A stretch of DNA of 64,000 bases from JABAQJ01 sp046327745 (GCA_046327745.1 JAXLXV010000024.1:1-64000); one strand, 5' to 3'. Shown: positions 44,912-54,953, counted from the first letter of the stretch. Numbers and translations are program-made. The notes: generated by a model from the sequence alone, not told the origin.

Positions 44912-46968
44912 CCAGAAGCGAACCTCGCCGGATCGTCATTATCGGTGGCGGATTCGCCGGCGTCGCTTGCGCGCAGACGCTCCGCCGCCAGCTCCATCCG
45001 GCGGACTGGGAAATCGTGGTCTTCAATCCAGAGAACCACATGATCTTCCATCCGCTATTGGCCGAGGTGGTCGGCAGCTCGATCAATCCCGTCGCGGCGG
45101 CGCCGCCCTTGCGGCAACTTTTGCGCGGGGTGTCCGTCCGTCGGGATGCAGTGTCGTCGGTTGACCTCTCGGCGCGCCGCCTGACGTTCGGGCAAGTCGA
45201 CGGGCGTGAGGGGCAACTGGGATTCGAACACGTGGTCTTTGCCTGCGGACGCGCCGTAAACCTCGGACTCGTGCCGGGCATGGCGGACCATGCCTTTCCG
45301 CTCAAGACCATTGGAGACGCCCTCGCGCTGCGCGCGCACGTCATTGAGTGCCTGGAGCGCGCCGACAGCTGCCCCGATCCGATGCAGCAGCGTTGGTTGG
45401 CGCAGGTGATCGTGGTGGGCGGGGGATTCAGTGGTGTCGAAGTCGCCGGCGAACTCAACGACCTGATCCGCGAGAGTCGACGATTTTACCCGCGCATCCC
45501 GGCCGATGCCCCGCGCGTGACGCTCGTTCACTCGGGCGATCAGATCCTGCCGGAGCTGGGAAAGGGCTTGCGTGCCAGTGCCGCCCGTCACATGCAACGC
45601 ACGGGCATAGAGTTTGCCCTGAACGCATCGGCGTCGGCCATCACGTCAGAAGGAGTCGTGCTGCGTGATGGCCGTGTACTCTACGGCGCCACCGTCGTGT
45701 CGGCGATCGGCACGACGGCCACCTCCCTGGTTGAGCGGCTAGACGCCCAGAAGGTGAAGGGCGCGCTAGCGACCACGGGTGATCTGCGGCTGGTCGGTTG
45801 CACCTGGGCGTGGGCGGCAGGGGACTGCGCGCATATCGTGAACGCCGCGGATGGTGACCGATGTCCTCCGACCGGGCAGTTCGCGCAGCGCCAAGGCAAG
45901 GCCGTCGCGGAGAACATCGTCGCCTCCATACAGGGCACGGAGCGAAAGGCGTTCGCCTTTGCCCCACTCGGGCAGCTTTGCGCGATTGGGCGCCATCATG
46001 CCGTCGCTTCCATCCTCGGGCTCAACTTGTCCGGCATCTTGGCGTGGTTCATCTGGCGAACGGTGTATCTGTTGAAGCTGCCGTCGTGGTCCCGCCGGGT
46101 GAAGGTTGGGTCGGACTGGGCGTGGGATCTCCTCTTCCCGCGGGACCTGGTCAGTCTCAAGGCGAACCAGACCGAACGCGTAGGCCAGGCCTTCCTGCGT
46201 AAAGGTGACTACGTGTTCCGGGCGGGTGACCCGGCATTGAACTTCTATGCCGTGCAGGAAGGCGAGGTGGAAGTAGTTCGCGAGTCTGCCTCTGGTGGTG
46301 ACGAGGAGGTGGTCGCCGTGCTTGGCAAAGGTGACTTCTTCGGTGAGATGGCGCTGCTGGAGCAGCGCATGCGTAGCGCGAGTGTTCGGGCGCGGAGCGA
46401 TGCCGAAGTGGCTGTCCTTGGGGCCAACGTGTTCACGCGCCTGACGAGTGCCTTGGCGCCTCTCCGCCGAACCGTCGTCGACACCGCGCGGCGCCGATCG
46501 TTGGATCTGTCGAGGCGGCTGCCCGAGGCCGTTGCCGTGCTCGATGGTACTCCCCTCAGCGACGTCATTGAGCCGCTGCCAGACGCCGTGCCACCGGAGA
46601 CGCTGTTTCGCGACGCGTTGTCGCGCATGAGCCAGCAACGGCTGGAGATGCTGTATGTCGCCGACTCGGCCAATCGATTGGTCGGTGTGGTGACGCGGAG
46701 CGACCTGCTGCGCGCCGTCGACAAAGCGTTCGCCCTGTCGTTCACCGAGCGTCGTCAACTCACGGTTGGCGACGTCATGACGCCCGACCCGGTCGCGGTC
46801 ACCGCGCAAGACTCGACGCGCACGGCAGCGGCGATCTTGTGGGGGCGCGGACTTAAAGTGATCCCGGTGACCTCAGATTCTGAACATCGGTGGTTGTTGG
46901 GATGCATTCGTGTCGAGCGCGTGCTGAGTTGCTCCATCGACGGTTTGACGGCCTTGCACACGGGGTAG
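44908..46968 (+). CDS. Type II NADH dehydrogenase fused to cyclic-nucleotide-binding and CBS domains
   Basis: A 686-aa protein. The N-terminal FAD site is VIIGGGFAGVACAQTL; the NADH site is VIVVGGGFSGVEVAGELNDL; the quinone-site region follows with PTGQFAQRQGKAVAENI and ASILGLNLSGILAWFIWRTV, then a membrane-binding helix. This is a complete NDH-2 (about 1-420) that oxidises NADH and reduces quinone without pumping. Residues about 430-530 are a Crp-type cNMP domain (RKGDYVFRAGDPALNFYAVQ, GKGDFFGEMALLEQRMRSAS). Residues about 545-680 hold two CBS modules (MLYVADSANRLVGVVTRSDL, VGDVMTPDPVAVTAQDSTRT). The extra domains imply direct control of respiration by nucleotides; this is inference. Confidence 0.88.
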   Translation: MTRSEPRRIVIIGGGFAGVACAQTLRRQLHPADWEIVVFNPENHMIFHPLLAEVVGSSINPVAAAPPLRQLLRGVSVRRDAVSSVDLSARRLTFGQVDGREGQLGFEHVVFACGRAVNLGLVPGMADHAFPLKTIGDALALRAHVIECLERADSCPDPMQQRWLAQVIVVGGGFSGVEVAGELNDLIRESRRFYPRIPADAPRVTLVHSGDQILPELGKGLRASAARHMQRTGIEFALNASASAITSEGVVLRDGRVLYGATVVSAIGTTATSLVERLDAQKVKGALATTGDLRLVGCTWAWAAGDCAHIVNAADGDRCPPTGQFAQRQGKAVAENIVASIQGTERKAFAFAPLGQLCAIGRHHAVASILGLNLSGILAWFIWRTVYLLKLPSWSRRVKVGSDWAWDLLFPRDLVSLKANQTERVGQAFLRKGDYVFRAGDPALNFYAVQEGEVEVVRESASGGDEEVVAVLGKGDFFGEMALLEQRMRSASVRARSDAEVAVLGANVFTRLTSALAPLRRTVVDTARRRSLDLSRRLPEAVAVLDGTPLSDVIEPLPDAVPPETLFRDALSRMSQQRLEMLYVADSANRLVGVVTRSDLLRAVDKAFALSFTERRQLTVGDVMTPDPVAVTAQDSTRTAAAILWGRGLKVIPVTSDSEHRWLLGCIRVERVLSCSIDGLTALHTG

Positions 46969-47162
46969 GCCGCTGTTGAGGCCAGCCGGTCGGAGCGAAT
47001 GGTTGCGGCTGGCGGCAACAAAAGGGGATGCGAAACGACGGTCGAGCAGCGGCTCCGTAGCAGCGGCTGAGCAGCAGCCGAGCGATGAGCCGGAGTGGCT
47101 GGTGGCGGTGCGTTGTTTGGCGCCGGGCGAGCGTAGTACATTGCGATCGTCGGAGGTTATAG

Positions 47163-47517
47163 ATGCTCTACCTGATCATTGGATTGGTCGCGGGTATTGC
47201 TGCCGGCATTTTCGGGATCGGCGGCGGAGTGCTCATTGTGCCGGCGCTCATCATCTTCAAGCGCATGGTGCCCGCGCGCGCTACGGGGACGTCGTTGGCC
47301 GCGCTCCTGTTGCCCGTGGGAGCCCTGGCGGCGTGGCAGTACTACCAACGCGGCGACGTGGATGTCGGCGCCGCCGCGTGGCTGGCGTTGGGGCTGGCCA
47401 GCTGCCGGCGCGTGGGGAGGCGCGGCGTGGGCGTCGCATCTCTCGGTGCGCACGGCCCAGCGTGGGTTCGCCGTCTTCCTCGTTGCCGTGGCCGTTCACC
47501 TATGGTGGACCGCGTGA
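47163..47517 (+). CDS. Half-size TauE/SafE-type membrane transporter, frameshifted near 47400
   Basis: GGAGG lies 9 nt before the ATG. The first frame gives LYLIIGLVAGIAAGIFGIGG then GVLIVPALIIF, TGTSLAALLLPVGALAAWQY and AAWLALGLA, the hallmark of TauE/SafE exporters (G-I-G-G-G). The protein then continues in the next frame as AAGAWGGAAWASHLSVRTAQ, RGFAVFLVAVAVHLWW, ending at TGA 47515-47517. A one-base change near 47400 restores a 118-aa protein, the usual length of half-size members that work as dimers. In the unshifted frame the protein runs on to 47606 with unlikely residues. Confidence 0.7.
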
Positions 47518-47667
47518 ACCTCGGCGCCGCGGGTACGGTGCTCGAGCCGGGAGCCAACCCGCGATCGGCAGACCGCGCGATCATGTCCACTAATGGCCCG
47601 TTTTGACGCCGACTCGTAGTGAGCCGTTCTCCTCGCCCTGTCCGGTCCGTCATCTCGAGATGCCAAC

Positions 47668-50067
47668 ATGTCCGTTCGCCTCATGTTGTTCCTGTGCATA
47701 CCGTTCCTTGCCGTCGCCTGCAACGGCGATACGCCCTTGGTGGTGCCAGCACCCGTCCTTCCCGGCGCGACCAGTGAGGGCGATGCCGCGATCGGCCAGC
47801 TGCCACCGTGCACGGTGTTTTGGAAGAGCGGGGTGAGTGGCAACTGGACGGATGCCTCGAAATGGTCATCGGGAGCCGTGCCGGGGGGAACGGACGTCGC
47901 CTGCCTGAGCGCCCCGGGCACGTACACCGTGACGGTGCAGGGCAATCCGGTGGTTGGCGCGGTGAAAGTCGGGTTGAATGGGGCCCAGGCCACGCTAGCG
48001 GACAACGGCACTCAGTTCACATGGATGCAGCTGGGAGATGGATTGCTCGTGTCCACCACGGGGGCGCTGTCGGCGACTGGTTGCGGCCTGGGCGTGCGGT
48101 CGAGCCTGATCGGCAGTGCGATGCGGTTCAACGGTACGGTCACGACAGCAAATACCAGCTGCAACATCAACACCGGTGCGCTCCTGGTGCAGGCCGACAC
48201 CATCGTCAACCAGGGGACCATGACATTCGGCGGGACCTCGTCGTTGTTGGTGAAGAACGGCGGTTTGTTCAGCAACTCTGGCACCATAACGGTGAACGCG
48301 GTGGTTTCCATGCCGACCTTTGGGCATGCGACGATGCGGTTCGAGGGTGGCGCCGTGGCCGGCATCGGCATCCTGAACGTGGTGCCCTTGGTGCGACCGC
48401 AAGACAGGCCCCACGTGATCTGGACCGCCGGCACCCTGGGCCTCAGCGGCGGAAACGTCCCCGTTGCGCGGATCTGGGCGGACACCATGCGGTTCGCGAG
48501 CGCTTCGTTAACCGGTGCGGTCACGTTGTACACGCTCGATCCGGACACCACGGTCCTGCGCGGTGACATTGGCTCGAACGTCGACGTGCGGCTGAGCGGT
48601 TGCGCGGACGCCTCCTTCGAACTCGAACGCGTGAACGGCGGGCCGACGGAAAATTTCGGCGCGATCACGGTGCAGGATGACTGCTCGCTCGGCCACGTCT
48701 ATCTGGAAGGGCCCGGCCTCATCAACCGCGGGACATTGACCTTCGCCGACCCGCAATGGGTTGCGCCTGTCGCGCTGCGCTTGGATAGCCTGATAAATCA
48801 TGGAAGCCTGCTCGTGTCTAACGCCGTGGGATACGAAGGGACTGGCGGGCTGCTGCGCAACCTTGGCGACATCCAGGTCATGGGGGCGTCCTCGATCTTG
48901 ATGCGGAGTGGCACGACCGCGGTAGCCGAGGCGGGATCGACGCAGTCGGGCACCCTGACGCTGGGGGGCGGCTTCCTGGCTGGTGTGGGCACGGTGGGAG
49001 ATGTCTTTGCGCTGTCCGGGGTGATTGTACCTGGCGGCCTCGGGTCGCCGACGCTTGGCCGCCTGAGCATGGCCTCACTCACCCTGAGTGCAACCAGCGG
49101 GATAGAGTTCGAGGTCGCCGGGCCGGGTCCGACGTCGCATGATGGCCTTGACGTCGCGGGGGAGGTGAGGTTCAACGGTGGCGCCGTGACGCTGGTGAGT
49201 GTGCCCCCGTACGCCGGAGGCGCATGCGGCGACGTGGTCCCGCTGATCGTCGACCACTCCGTGGGCGCCCGCGGCAGCTTCAACACGGAGGCCGGCTACC
49301 ATCCACAGCCCGGCGTCTGGTGGCGCTCGTACTATGCCGCCGGCGAGTTCGGGATCGCCGGCTACAATCCGGTGGCGGCGGTCACCGCGACGCCAACCGC
49401 TGTGACCGTTGGCGAAGGTGGTGTTACCCGGAGCTACGCGATGTGTGTGGGGCACGCGCCGCTGGCGCCGGTGACAGTGGCCGTCAGTGAGTCGACGCCC
49501 GGGCAACTGACTGTCGGTGCGCCGGTCATGTTCAATACGACGGGCTGGGAGTTGCCGCAGGCGGTGAGCGTGACCGCGGTGGACGATGCCACCATTGAGC
49601 CACCCCAACAGGTCATCCTCACCCACTCGGTCACGAGCAACGACGGCAGCTTCAACGGAAAGCCGGTGTCCGCGGTGACGGTGGACGTGGCCGACAATGA
49701 TGGACAGACGGACCTGGTCCTTGCCGTCACCTCCAACCCTGGCCCGATTCCGGTGGGCACGAATTTCACCGTCTCGTTCAAGGTGACGAACACGGGTCCG
49801 ACGCTCTCGACCGGCGCCTCCTTCGTAGTGCCGGCCGTGGCGGGTTTCACGTTCGTGGGCGCGTCCGGCGCCACCTGCTCACCTCAGGCAGGGGTGGGCC
49901 TGAGTTGTCAGCTCGCGGGCATGGGACGCGGCGGCTCGGTGTCATTCTCGGTGACCGCCCAGGCCGTGGCGACCGGTGTCTGGCCAGTGACCATGCAGGT
50001 GGTGGCGCAGCAGCCCGATCCGGCGCCCGGGAATAACGTCGTGGTCAAGAACCTGACCGTGAACTAG
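47668..50067 (+). CDS. Large surface lipoprotein with beta-helix-like region and DUF11-type domain
   Basis: A 799-aa protein whose N-terminus is a lipoprotein signal (MLFLCIPFLAVAC, Cys18). After FWKSGVSGNWTDASKWSSGA (a motif common at the start of autotransporter-like passenger regions) comes a long stretch of short strands rich in Gly, Thr, Asn and Val (NQGTMTFGGTSSLLVKNGG, NSGTITVNAVV, NRGTLTFADPQ), reading as a right-handed beta-helix. Residues about 575-690 form a Calx-beta-like segment (VTVGEGGVTRSYAMCVG ... VSVTAVDDATIEPPQQVILT), and the last 110 residues resemble DUF11 (VTNTGPTLSTGASFVVPAV ... NNVVVKNLTV). No catalytic site is evident. It is convergent with ybbP, 7 bp apart. Confidence 0.75.
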   Translation: MSVRLMLFLCIPFLAVACNGDTPLVVPAPVLPGATSEGDAAIGQLPPCTVFWKSGVSGNWTDASKWSSGAVPGGTDVACLSAPGTYTVTVQGNPVVGAVKVGLNGAQATLADNGTQFTWMQLGDGLLVSTTGALSATGCGLGVRSSLIGSAMRFNGTVTTANTSCNINTGALLVQADTIVNQGTMTFGGTSSLLVKNGGLFSNSGTITVNAVVSMPTFGHATMRFEGGAVAGIGILNVVPLVRPQDRPHVIWTAGTLGLSGGNVPVARIWADTMRFASASLTGAVTLYTLDPDTTVLRGDIGSNVDVRLSGCADASFELERVNGGPTENFGAITVQDDCSLGHVYLEGPGLINRGTLTFADPQWVAPVALRLDSLINHGSLLVSNAVGYEGTGGLLRNLGDIQVMGASSILMRSGTTAVAEAGSTQSGTLTLGGGFLAGVGTVGDVFALSGVIVPGGLGSPTLGRLSMASLTLSATSGIEFEVAGPGPTSHDGLDVAGEVRFNGGAVTLVSVPPYAGGACGDVVPLIVDHSVGARGSFNTEAGYHPQPGVWWRSYYAAGEFGIAGYNPVAAVTATPTAVTVGEGGVTRSYAMCVGHAPLAPVTVAVSESTPGQLTVGAPVMFNTTGWELPQAVSVTAVDDATIEPPQQVILTHSVTSNDGSFNGKPVSAVTVDVADNDGQTDLVLAVTSNPGPIPVGTNFTVSFKVTNTGPTLSTGASFVVPAVAGFTFVGASGATCSPQAGVGLSCQLAGMGRGGSVSFSVTAQAVATGVWPVTMQVVAQQPDPAPGNNVVVKNLTVN

Positions 50068-50074
50068 GCCGCCA

Positions 50075-52641
50075 CTAAACTTCGCGCAACGCTCCCATCG
50101 GGGTCTCGTTGAACACGTCGCGTCCGCTCAGCACACCAATCGACACCGTCAGGAACAACGTGGCCGCCGCTATCACCAGGGCCGATCCGGCGGCCGGATC
50201 GAAGGGACGCTTGAAGACCCAGTGCATGATGCCGTAGGCGCCGCCAAACGAGAGCACCATCCCGGCCAGGCTCCCCAGCAGGCCTAACGCCACGTACTCG
50301 GACAACAGAATGCGTCCGATCTGACGGCGGGTGGCGCCCAGGACCTTGAGCAACACCCCCTCACGCACTCGCTCGCGTCGCGTGGCCGCGACGGCACTGA
50401 ACAGCACGGGCACCCCCATCGCCAGGGAAAAAATCGCGAGGAAGCGGATCGCCAGCGTGGCCCGGTTGGCGATGTCGGAAATCGTCCGACGAACGAGCGT
50501 GAGGTCAATCGAGGCCACGTTCGGGTAACGGAGCACCGCATCGCGCTGCAGATGGGCAATCGTGCTGTCCCCCTGGGCCCGCACCAGGGAGACCCACATC
50601 TTGGGGGCATCTTCCAGCGCGCCCGGCTGGAAGATGGCAAAGAAGTTGGTCTCAAAGCGTGCCCAGTTCACCGCGCGCGTGCTCGTCAGGCGGGTGTCGA
50701 TCATCTTGCCCTGGACGTTCCAAGTGATGGTATCGCCAAGGGCGACCCCCATGTCCTTGGCGATCTCCTCCTCCAGCGACAGCTCAAACACCTTGGTGCC
50801 AGCGGGAGCCGGCGTGGGCCCGAACCACGTCCCTGATACCAGACGCTCAGACGCCGTCAGCTCGCCACGGAAGCTCGACCGGTATTCGCGACGCAGGGGC
50901 CACGTCTCCCGTCGTCGAGTGGTGTCGGCGAGCATCGGGCCGACGGGGTGATGATTGAGGGCGGCAACGCGCATGGTGACAATCGGCACGCGCTCGAGCA
51001 GCTCACTCCCCGAGGTGCGTACCAACGAGTCCAGCCCGGCGACCTGGTCGTCCTGCACGTCAAAGAGCACCAGGTTGGCGCGCGACGCCTCCTGCGCCAC
51101 CTTGAACTGCTTGAGCAAGTTCGCCTGCACCAGGTACAACGTCGTCATCAGGAAGGCGCCGAATCCCAGCGACAAGACCACGGAGCGCGTCTGGTTGGCG
51201 GGGCGGTGCAGGTTGGCGATCCCCTGGCGGACGACGTACGTTAGGCGCAGGCGAGCCATCCGCCTGGCCACTCGCGACAGGGCACTGGCGCTCAGCGCCA
51301 GCAGGCCAATCACTAGCGCGATGCTCACGCTGAATCCCAGCACCTCCTGCGGCGACGGCGACCGCGTGGCGGAGATCCCAACCACGCTGGCAGCCAACAA
51401 CAGGTTCACCAGCAGCATCGGCGGGTCCTTCAACGTGCTCGTGACCGGGGCGCTGCCAGTATCCCGGCGGATGGCCTGTAGGGGCGAAACGCGCCGCAGG
51501 GTCAACAGCGGACGCAAGGCAAAGGCGAGGGCAATCCACACCCCCAGCCCCAAGCCGATGGCGATGGCTCCGGGGACCAAGCGCACGTGAACGTCAACGG
51601 GCAGGAAGTTCCTGGCCACCAGCGGCAGCGCGTATTGGATTCCGATGCCTAACGCGGCACCGAGTGCGGCTCCCGCCAGCCCCATCGCGGCGGCTTGCGT
51701 GGCGTAGATGACCAGCACCTGACGGCTGGTCGCGCCCAGGCAGCGCAACACGGCCACGGCGTCGATCTTCCGGCGCACCCAGGCGTGCACGCCGCTAGCG
51801 ACCCCCACGCCGCCCAGCAGCAGGGCGATCACGCCGACGATTCCCAGGTAACGGGAGAGGTCGTCGATGTCGCTCGTGATTCCGGTCTGCCGCTCCTCCA
51901 GCGTGCGCGCGCGGACCGAGTCTTTCTCCAACACCGGCTTGATGGATGTCAGGAATGCTTCAGGGGTGCCGCGACGCACCTTGGCAAAGGCGCCATACTC
52001 GGCTCGGCTCCCAAAGACCAGCAATCGCGTGGAGTCGACATAGGACTCCGGGATGAACACCCGCGGGCCAATCACCGACGACATCCCCGGATCGCCGGGG
52101 ACTTCCGTGGCGGCGGCGACGATCTTGAACTTCGCGTAGCCTAACGCGAGGGAGTCACCGACCTGGGCATTCAGTGTGATCAGCAGCGCCGGGTCGACGA
52201 TGGCGTGCATCCCGTCGTGCAGCGCGTGCCACTGGTTCGGCGGATTCGTCGTCACCGCGCCGTAGAGCGGGTAGGTGGGGGTCACCCCACGCACCTGTGC
52301 CAGACGTGTGGTACCAGTGCGCGACACCAGCGCCATGGAGCCGAAGGTGGTGACCTTGGCGATGGTGACTCCCTGTGCGGGAAGCGCAGCGAAGAGCGAG
52401 TCCGTGGATGCCTTCCACTTGCCCCGTGATGAGAACGTGACGTCGCCACCACCAGAGAGCGCGATTGCTCGCGGACGGAATCGTTGATGTTGTCGGCAAA
52501 CGAGTCGATCCCCACCAGCGCCGCGACACCTAACGAGATGGACGACATGTACAACAGCAGGCGCCGGCGCGTGGTGCGGGACTCGCGCCACGCCAGGCCG
52601 AGTAACGATGGGCGACGAGCGCTGGTGCTGGTGGAGCTCAC
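50075..52641 (-). CDS. ybbP: YbbP-type ABC transporter permease, frameshifted near 52465
   Basis: A large MacB/FtsX-type permease of about 855 aa. The natural start is probably the GTG at 52639-52641, with GGGGAG upstream (VSSTSTSARRPSLLGLAWRE, then RLLLYMSSISLGVAALVGID, the first TM helix). After VREQSR the frame breaks near 52465 and resumes as ALSGGGDVTFSSRGKWK with an unbroken frame to 50075. Two further FtsX-like bundles follow (YLGIVGVIALLLGGVGVASG; NLHRPANQTRSVVLSLGFGA; FLAIFSLAMGVPVLFSAVAA), ending FNETPMGALREV. Without allowing for the shift the frame joins the upstream ATPase into one artificial 1049-aa protein. The neighbours ybbA and tesA support the assignment. In E. coli the system has no settled substrate. 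Confidence 0.78.
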
Positions 52642-53322
52642 GGTTCTCCCCGGATGATCGCGCATCTTCCACGACCACGCCGTCGGCCAGTCGAATCAGG
52701 CGGTGCGCGCGTTGGGCCAGCGTCAGGTCGTGCGTCACGAGCACCACCGTGGAACCAGACTCGCGGTTCAAGGCTTCCAGGAGCGCAACGATCTTCGCGC
52801 CGGTTGTGCCGTCCAGGTTCCCAGTCGGCTCGTCGGCGAAGAGGATCCGGGGACGATTCACAAACGCGCGAGCAATGGCCACCCGTTGTTGCTCGCCGCC
52901 GGAGAGCTGCGTGGGAAAGTGATCCAGCCGGTCGCCCAGCCCAACCCGCTGCAGCAACTCGGCGGCGCGCTCTGGCGCTCCGCTCTCACCACGAAGTTCG
53001 AGAGGAACCTGCACGTTCTCGATGGCGGTGAGCGTGGCGATCAGTTGAAAGCTCTGGAACACGAACCCAACTTTCTCCCCTCGCAGCTGGGCTCGGGCGT
53101 CCTCACTCATCTTCGTGAGGCTTGCACCGTCCAGCAGCACATCACCGCGCGTCGGGGTATCCAGCCCGGCGAGCAGACCCAGCAGGGTGGTCTTCCCACT
53201 TCCCGACGGGCCGACGATGGCCACAAACTCCCCTGCGGAACCGTGAAGTTCACGTCGCGTAGGACCGTTAGGCGGTGCGTGCCGCTGTCGAATTCCTTTG
53301 TGAGCTGACGAGCCTCGAGCAT
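52642..53322 (-). CDS. ybbA: YbbA-type ABC transporter ATPase, frameshifted near 53224
   Basis: The start is the ATG at 53320-53322 (MLEARQLTKEFDSGTHRLTV, LRDVNFTVPQG). One G is missing near 53224; after it the frame reads VAIVGPSGSGKTTLLGLLAG, with signature LSGGEQQRVAIARAF and Walker B RILFADEPTGNLD, all LolD/MacB-like. The tail is VTHDLTLAQRAHRLIRLADG then VVVEDAR. No stop codon occurs before the permease starts, so the 3' boundary is approximate and a second indel near 52650 is likely. The length (about 227 aa) fits the family. Its start codon overlaps that of the divergent tesA gene. Confidence 0.75.
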
Positions 53323-54055
53323 GCGTACCCGATTGGTGCTGGTTGGAGTGGCCGTGCTCGCCTGCTCCGGCGGCGGCGAGTCGAAAGATACCCGACCGGC
53401 GGGCGGTGCCACTGCAGCCGTACAGGGATCACCGTCCGCGCGGCCGGCGGGCACCGATACGGGGAGCGCGGTTGGGTCAGCCGCGACCCGCAGTCGACCG
53501 AAGGTGCTCATCATTGGCACGTCGCTGACCGCGGGGCTCGGGATTGACCCCAATCAGGCCTATCCCGCCGACTTGCAGCACCTCGCCGACAGCAGTGGCT
53601 ACTCAGTGGAGATCGTCAACGGGGGCTGGAGGGGAGACCTCGGCGGGGCCCTGCGCCGAGTGGACTGGCTGCTCAACGACCAACCAGCGATCGTGATGAT
53701 CGAGACCGGTGCGAACGATGGGCTTCGCGGCCTGGATCCTGACTCCACGGCGGCCAACATCAAGGCAACCATTGGGAAGATCCGCGGACGCTACCCAGCG
53801 ACGACGATCCTTCTGGCTCAAATGGAAGCGCCACCGAACTTTGGGCCAGCGTACACGCGAAAATTTCATGATCTCTATCCGCGGACGGCCAAGGAGCAGG
53901 GGGTCATTCTCCTGCCGTTTCTGCTCGATTCGGTGGCCGGCGTCTCCCGCCTGAATCAGGCTGACGGCATCCATCCCACGGTGGAAGGGGCAAGGATTGT
54001 GGCTCGGAATGTCTGGCGAACGCTTGGCCCGCAGGTCGCGCGCCTTGACCGTTAG
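53321..54055 (+). CDS. tesA: TesA-like GDSL/SGNH esterase lipoprotein
   Basis: A 244-aa lipoprotein (LVLVGVAVLAC, Cys15). The SGNH blocks are present: block I LIIGTSLTAGLG with Ser68, block II Gly in NGGWRGD, block III ETGANDG with Asn132, block V QADGIHPTVEGA with Asp215 and His218. GDSL is replaced by GTSL, common in this group. Family members are lysophospholipases or thioesterases in the periplasm. The first 60 residues after the Cys are a low-complexity linker. Divergent synteny with ybbA-ybbP is as in E. coli. The ATG overlaps the ybbA start codon by two bases. Confidence 0.85.
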   Translation: MRTRLVLVGVAVLACSGGGESKDTRPAGGATAAVQGSPSARPAGTDTGSAVGSAATRSRPKVLIIGTSLTAGLGIDPNQAYPADLQHLADSSGYSVEIVNGGWRGDLGGALRRVDWLLNDQPAIVMIETGANDGLRGLDPDSTAANIKATIGKIRGRYPATTILLAQMEAPPNFGPAYTRKFHDLYPRTAKEQGVILLPFLLDSVAGVSRLNQADGIHPTVEGARIVARNVWRTLGPQVARLDR

Positions 54056-54126
54056 CCAACAGGCAGCTAAAATCAAAGGCTATTTCACTTTACGCTTCGC
54101 CACATTCCGTTTGGATTGAACGATTT

Positions 54127-54693
54127 ATGGCCGTTCCAGCTACACAGATCCGCCGCGGCATGGTCATCGTCTTCGAGGGCCAGCCCTGTCGAGTGATCGA
54201 CTTCCGACACCATACGCCCGGTAATCTCCGCGCGATGGTGCAGACGAAGATGAAGAATCTGCGCACTGGTTCGAACTTCGAGCACCGGTTTCGCGCGGAC
54301 GATGCCATCGAGAAGGCGTCGATGGAGACGCACGAGCTGCAGTTCCTGTATTCCGGCGGTGATGCGTGGCACTTCATGAATGTGGAGAGCTACGATCAGC
54401 TGGAAATGGACTCGGAAATGCTCGGTGACTATGCCCCATGGTTGGTCCCCAACATGGTCATCATCGCCGAGTACTATGACGGCAAGCCGATCGGCATTGA
54501 GCTTCCGCAGTCGGCCACGTTCGAGATTGTGGAGACGTCACCGGTGATGAAGACGGCCACCAAGACGTCGTCGTACAAGCCGGCCAAGCTGGACAACGGT
54601 GTCACAATCAACGTGCCCGAGTTCCTGGCCACCGGCGAGCGCGTGCGCGTGAATCCGTCCTCGGGCGAGTATCTCGATCGCGCCAAGGACTAA
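54127..54693 (+). CDS. efp: Translation elongation factor P
   Basis: A 188-aa protein with the three EF-P domains: KOW-like N-terminal (VPATQIRRGMVIVFEGQPCR), middle OB (DAIEKASMETHELQFLYSGG) and C-terminal OB (NGVTINVPEFLATGERVRVN, SSGEYLDRA). EF-P relieves ribosome stalling at polyproline. The tip loop reads HHTPGNLRAMVQTKMKNL, so the residue aligned with the modified Lys34 of E. coli EF-P is Asn33. Post-translational beta-lysylation or rhamnosylation at that position is therefore not expected. No strong Shine-Dalgarno precedes the ATG. A seven-gene tRNA cluster follows. Confidence 0.95.
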   Translation: MAVPATQIRRGMVIVFEGQPCRVIDFRHHTPGNLRAMVQTKMKNLRTGSNFEHRFRADDAIEKASMETHELQFLYSGGDAWHFMNVESYDQLEMDSEMLGDYAPWLVPNMVIIAEYYDGKPIGIELPQSATFEIVETSPVMKTATKTSSYKPAKLDNGVTINVPEFLATGERVRVNPSSGEYLDRAKD

Positions 54694-54823
54694 GCACCGG
54701 CGGTTCGAGGGCAGGAATAGGGAAGTCGTACGTTGATATGAGAGGGGGCGCTGTTTAAAATCACTCGCTTCGCCTTGATCTGAGGGGCGAAGGTTCGCGG
54801 GCCGAAGGTCATGGCCCGTCAAT

Positions 54824-54898
54824 GGTGACTGTAGCTCAATCGGTTAGAGCACCGGACTGTGGCTCCGGGGGTTGGGGGTTCAAGTCCCCTCAGTCACC
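54824..54898 (+). tRNA. tRNA-His (anticodon GTG)
   Basis: Cloverleaf with 7-bp acceptor GTGACTG/CAGTCAC, D arm with GCTC/GAGC, anticodon stem CCGGA/TCCGG and loop CTGTGGC, T arm GGGGG with TTCAAGT. An extra 5' G (54824) faces C (54898), the special G-1:C73 pair of tRNA-His. Confidence 0.95.
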
Positions 54899-54953
54899 CT
54901 GAGTCGAACTGCAGGGATGCCCGGACGCGCGTCGAACGGGGATCCAGGTGTGT

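Noticed and set aside
50075..53224. A natural 1049-aa fusion of ATPase and permease.
   Set aside because: The junction region is nonsense in that frame, while the true permease N-terminus (RLLLYMSSISLGVAALVGID) lies in another frame. It is a frameshift product.
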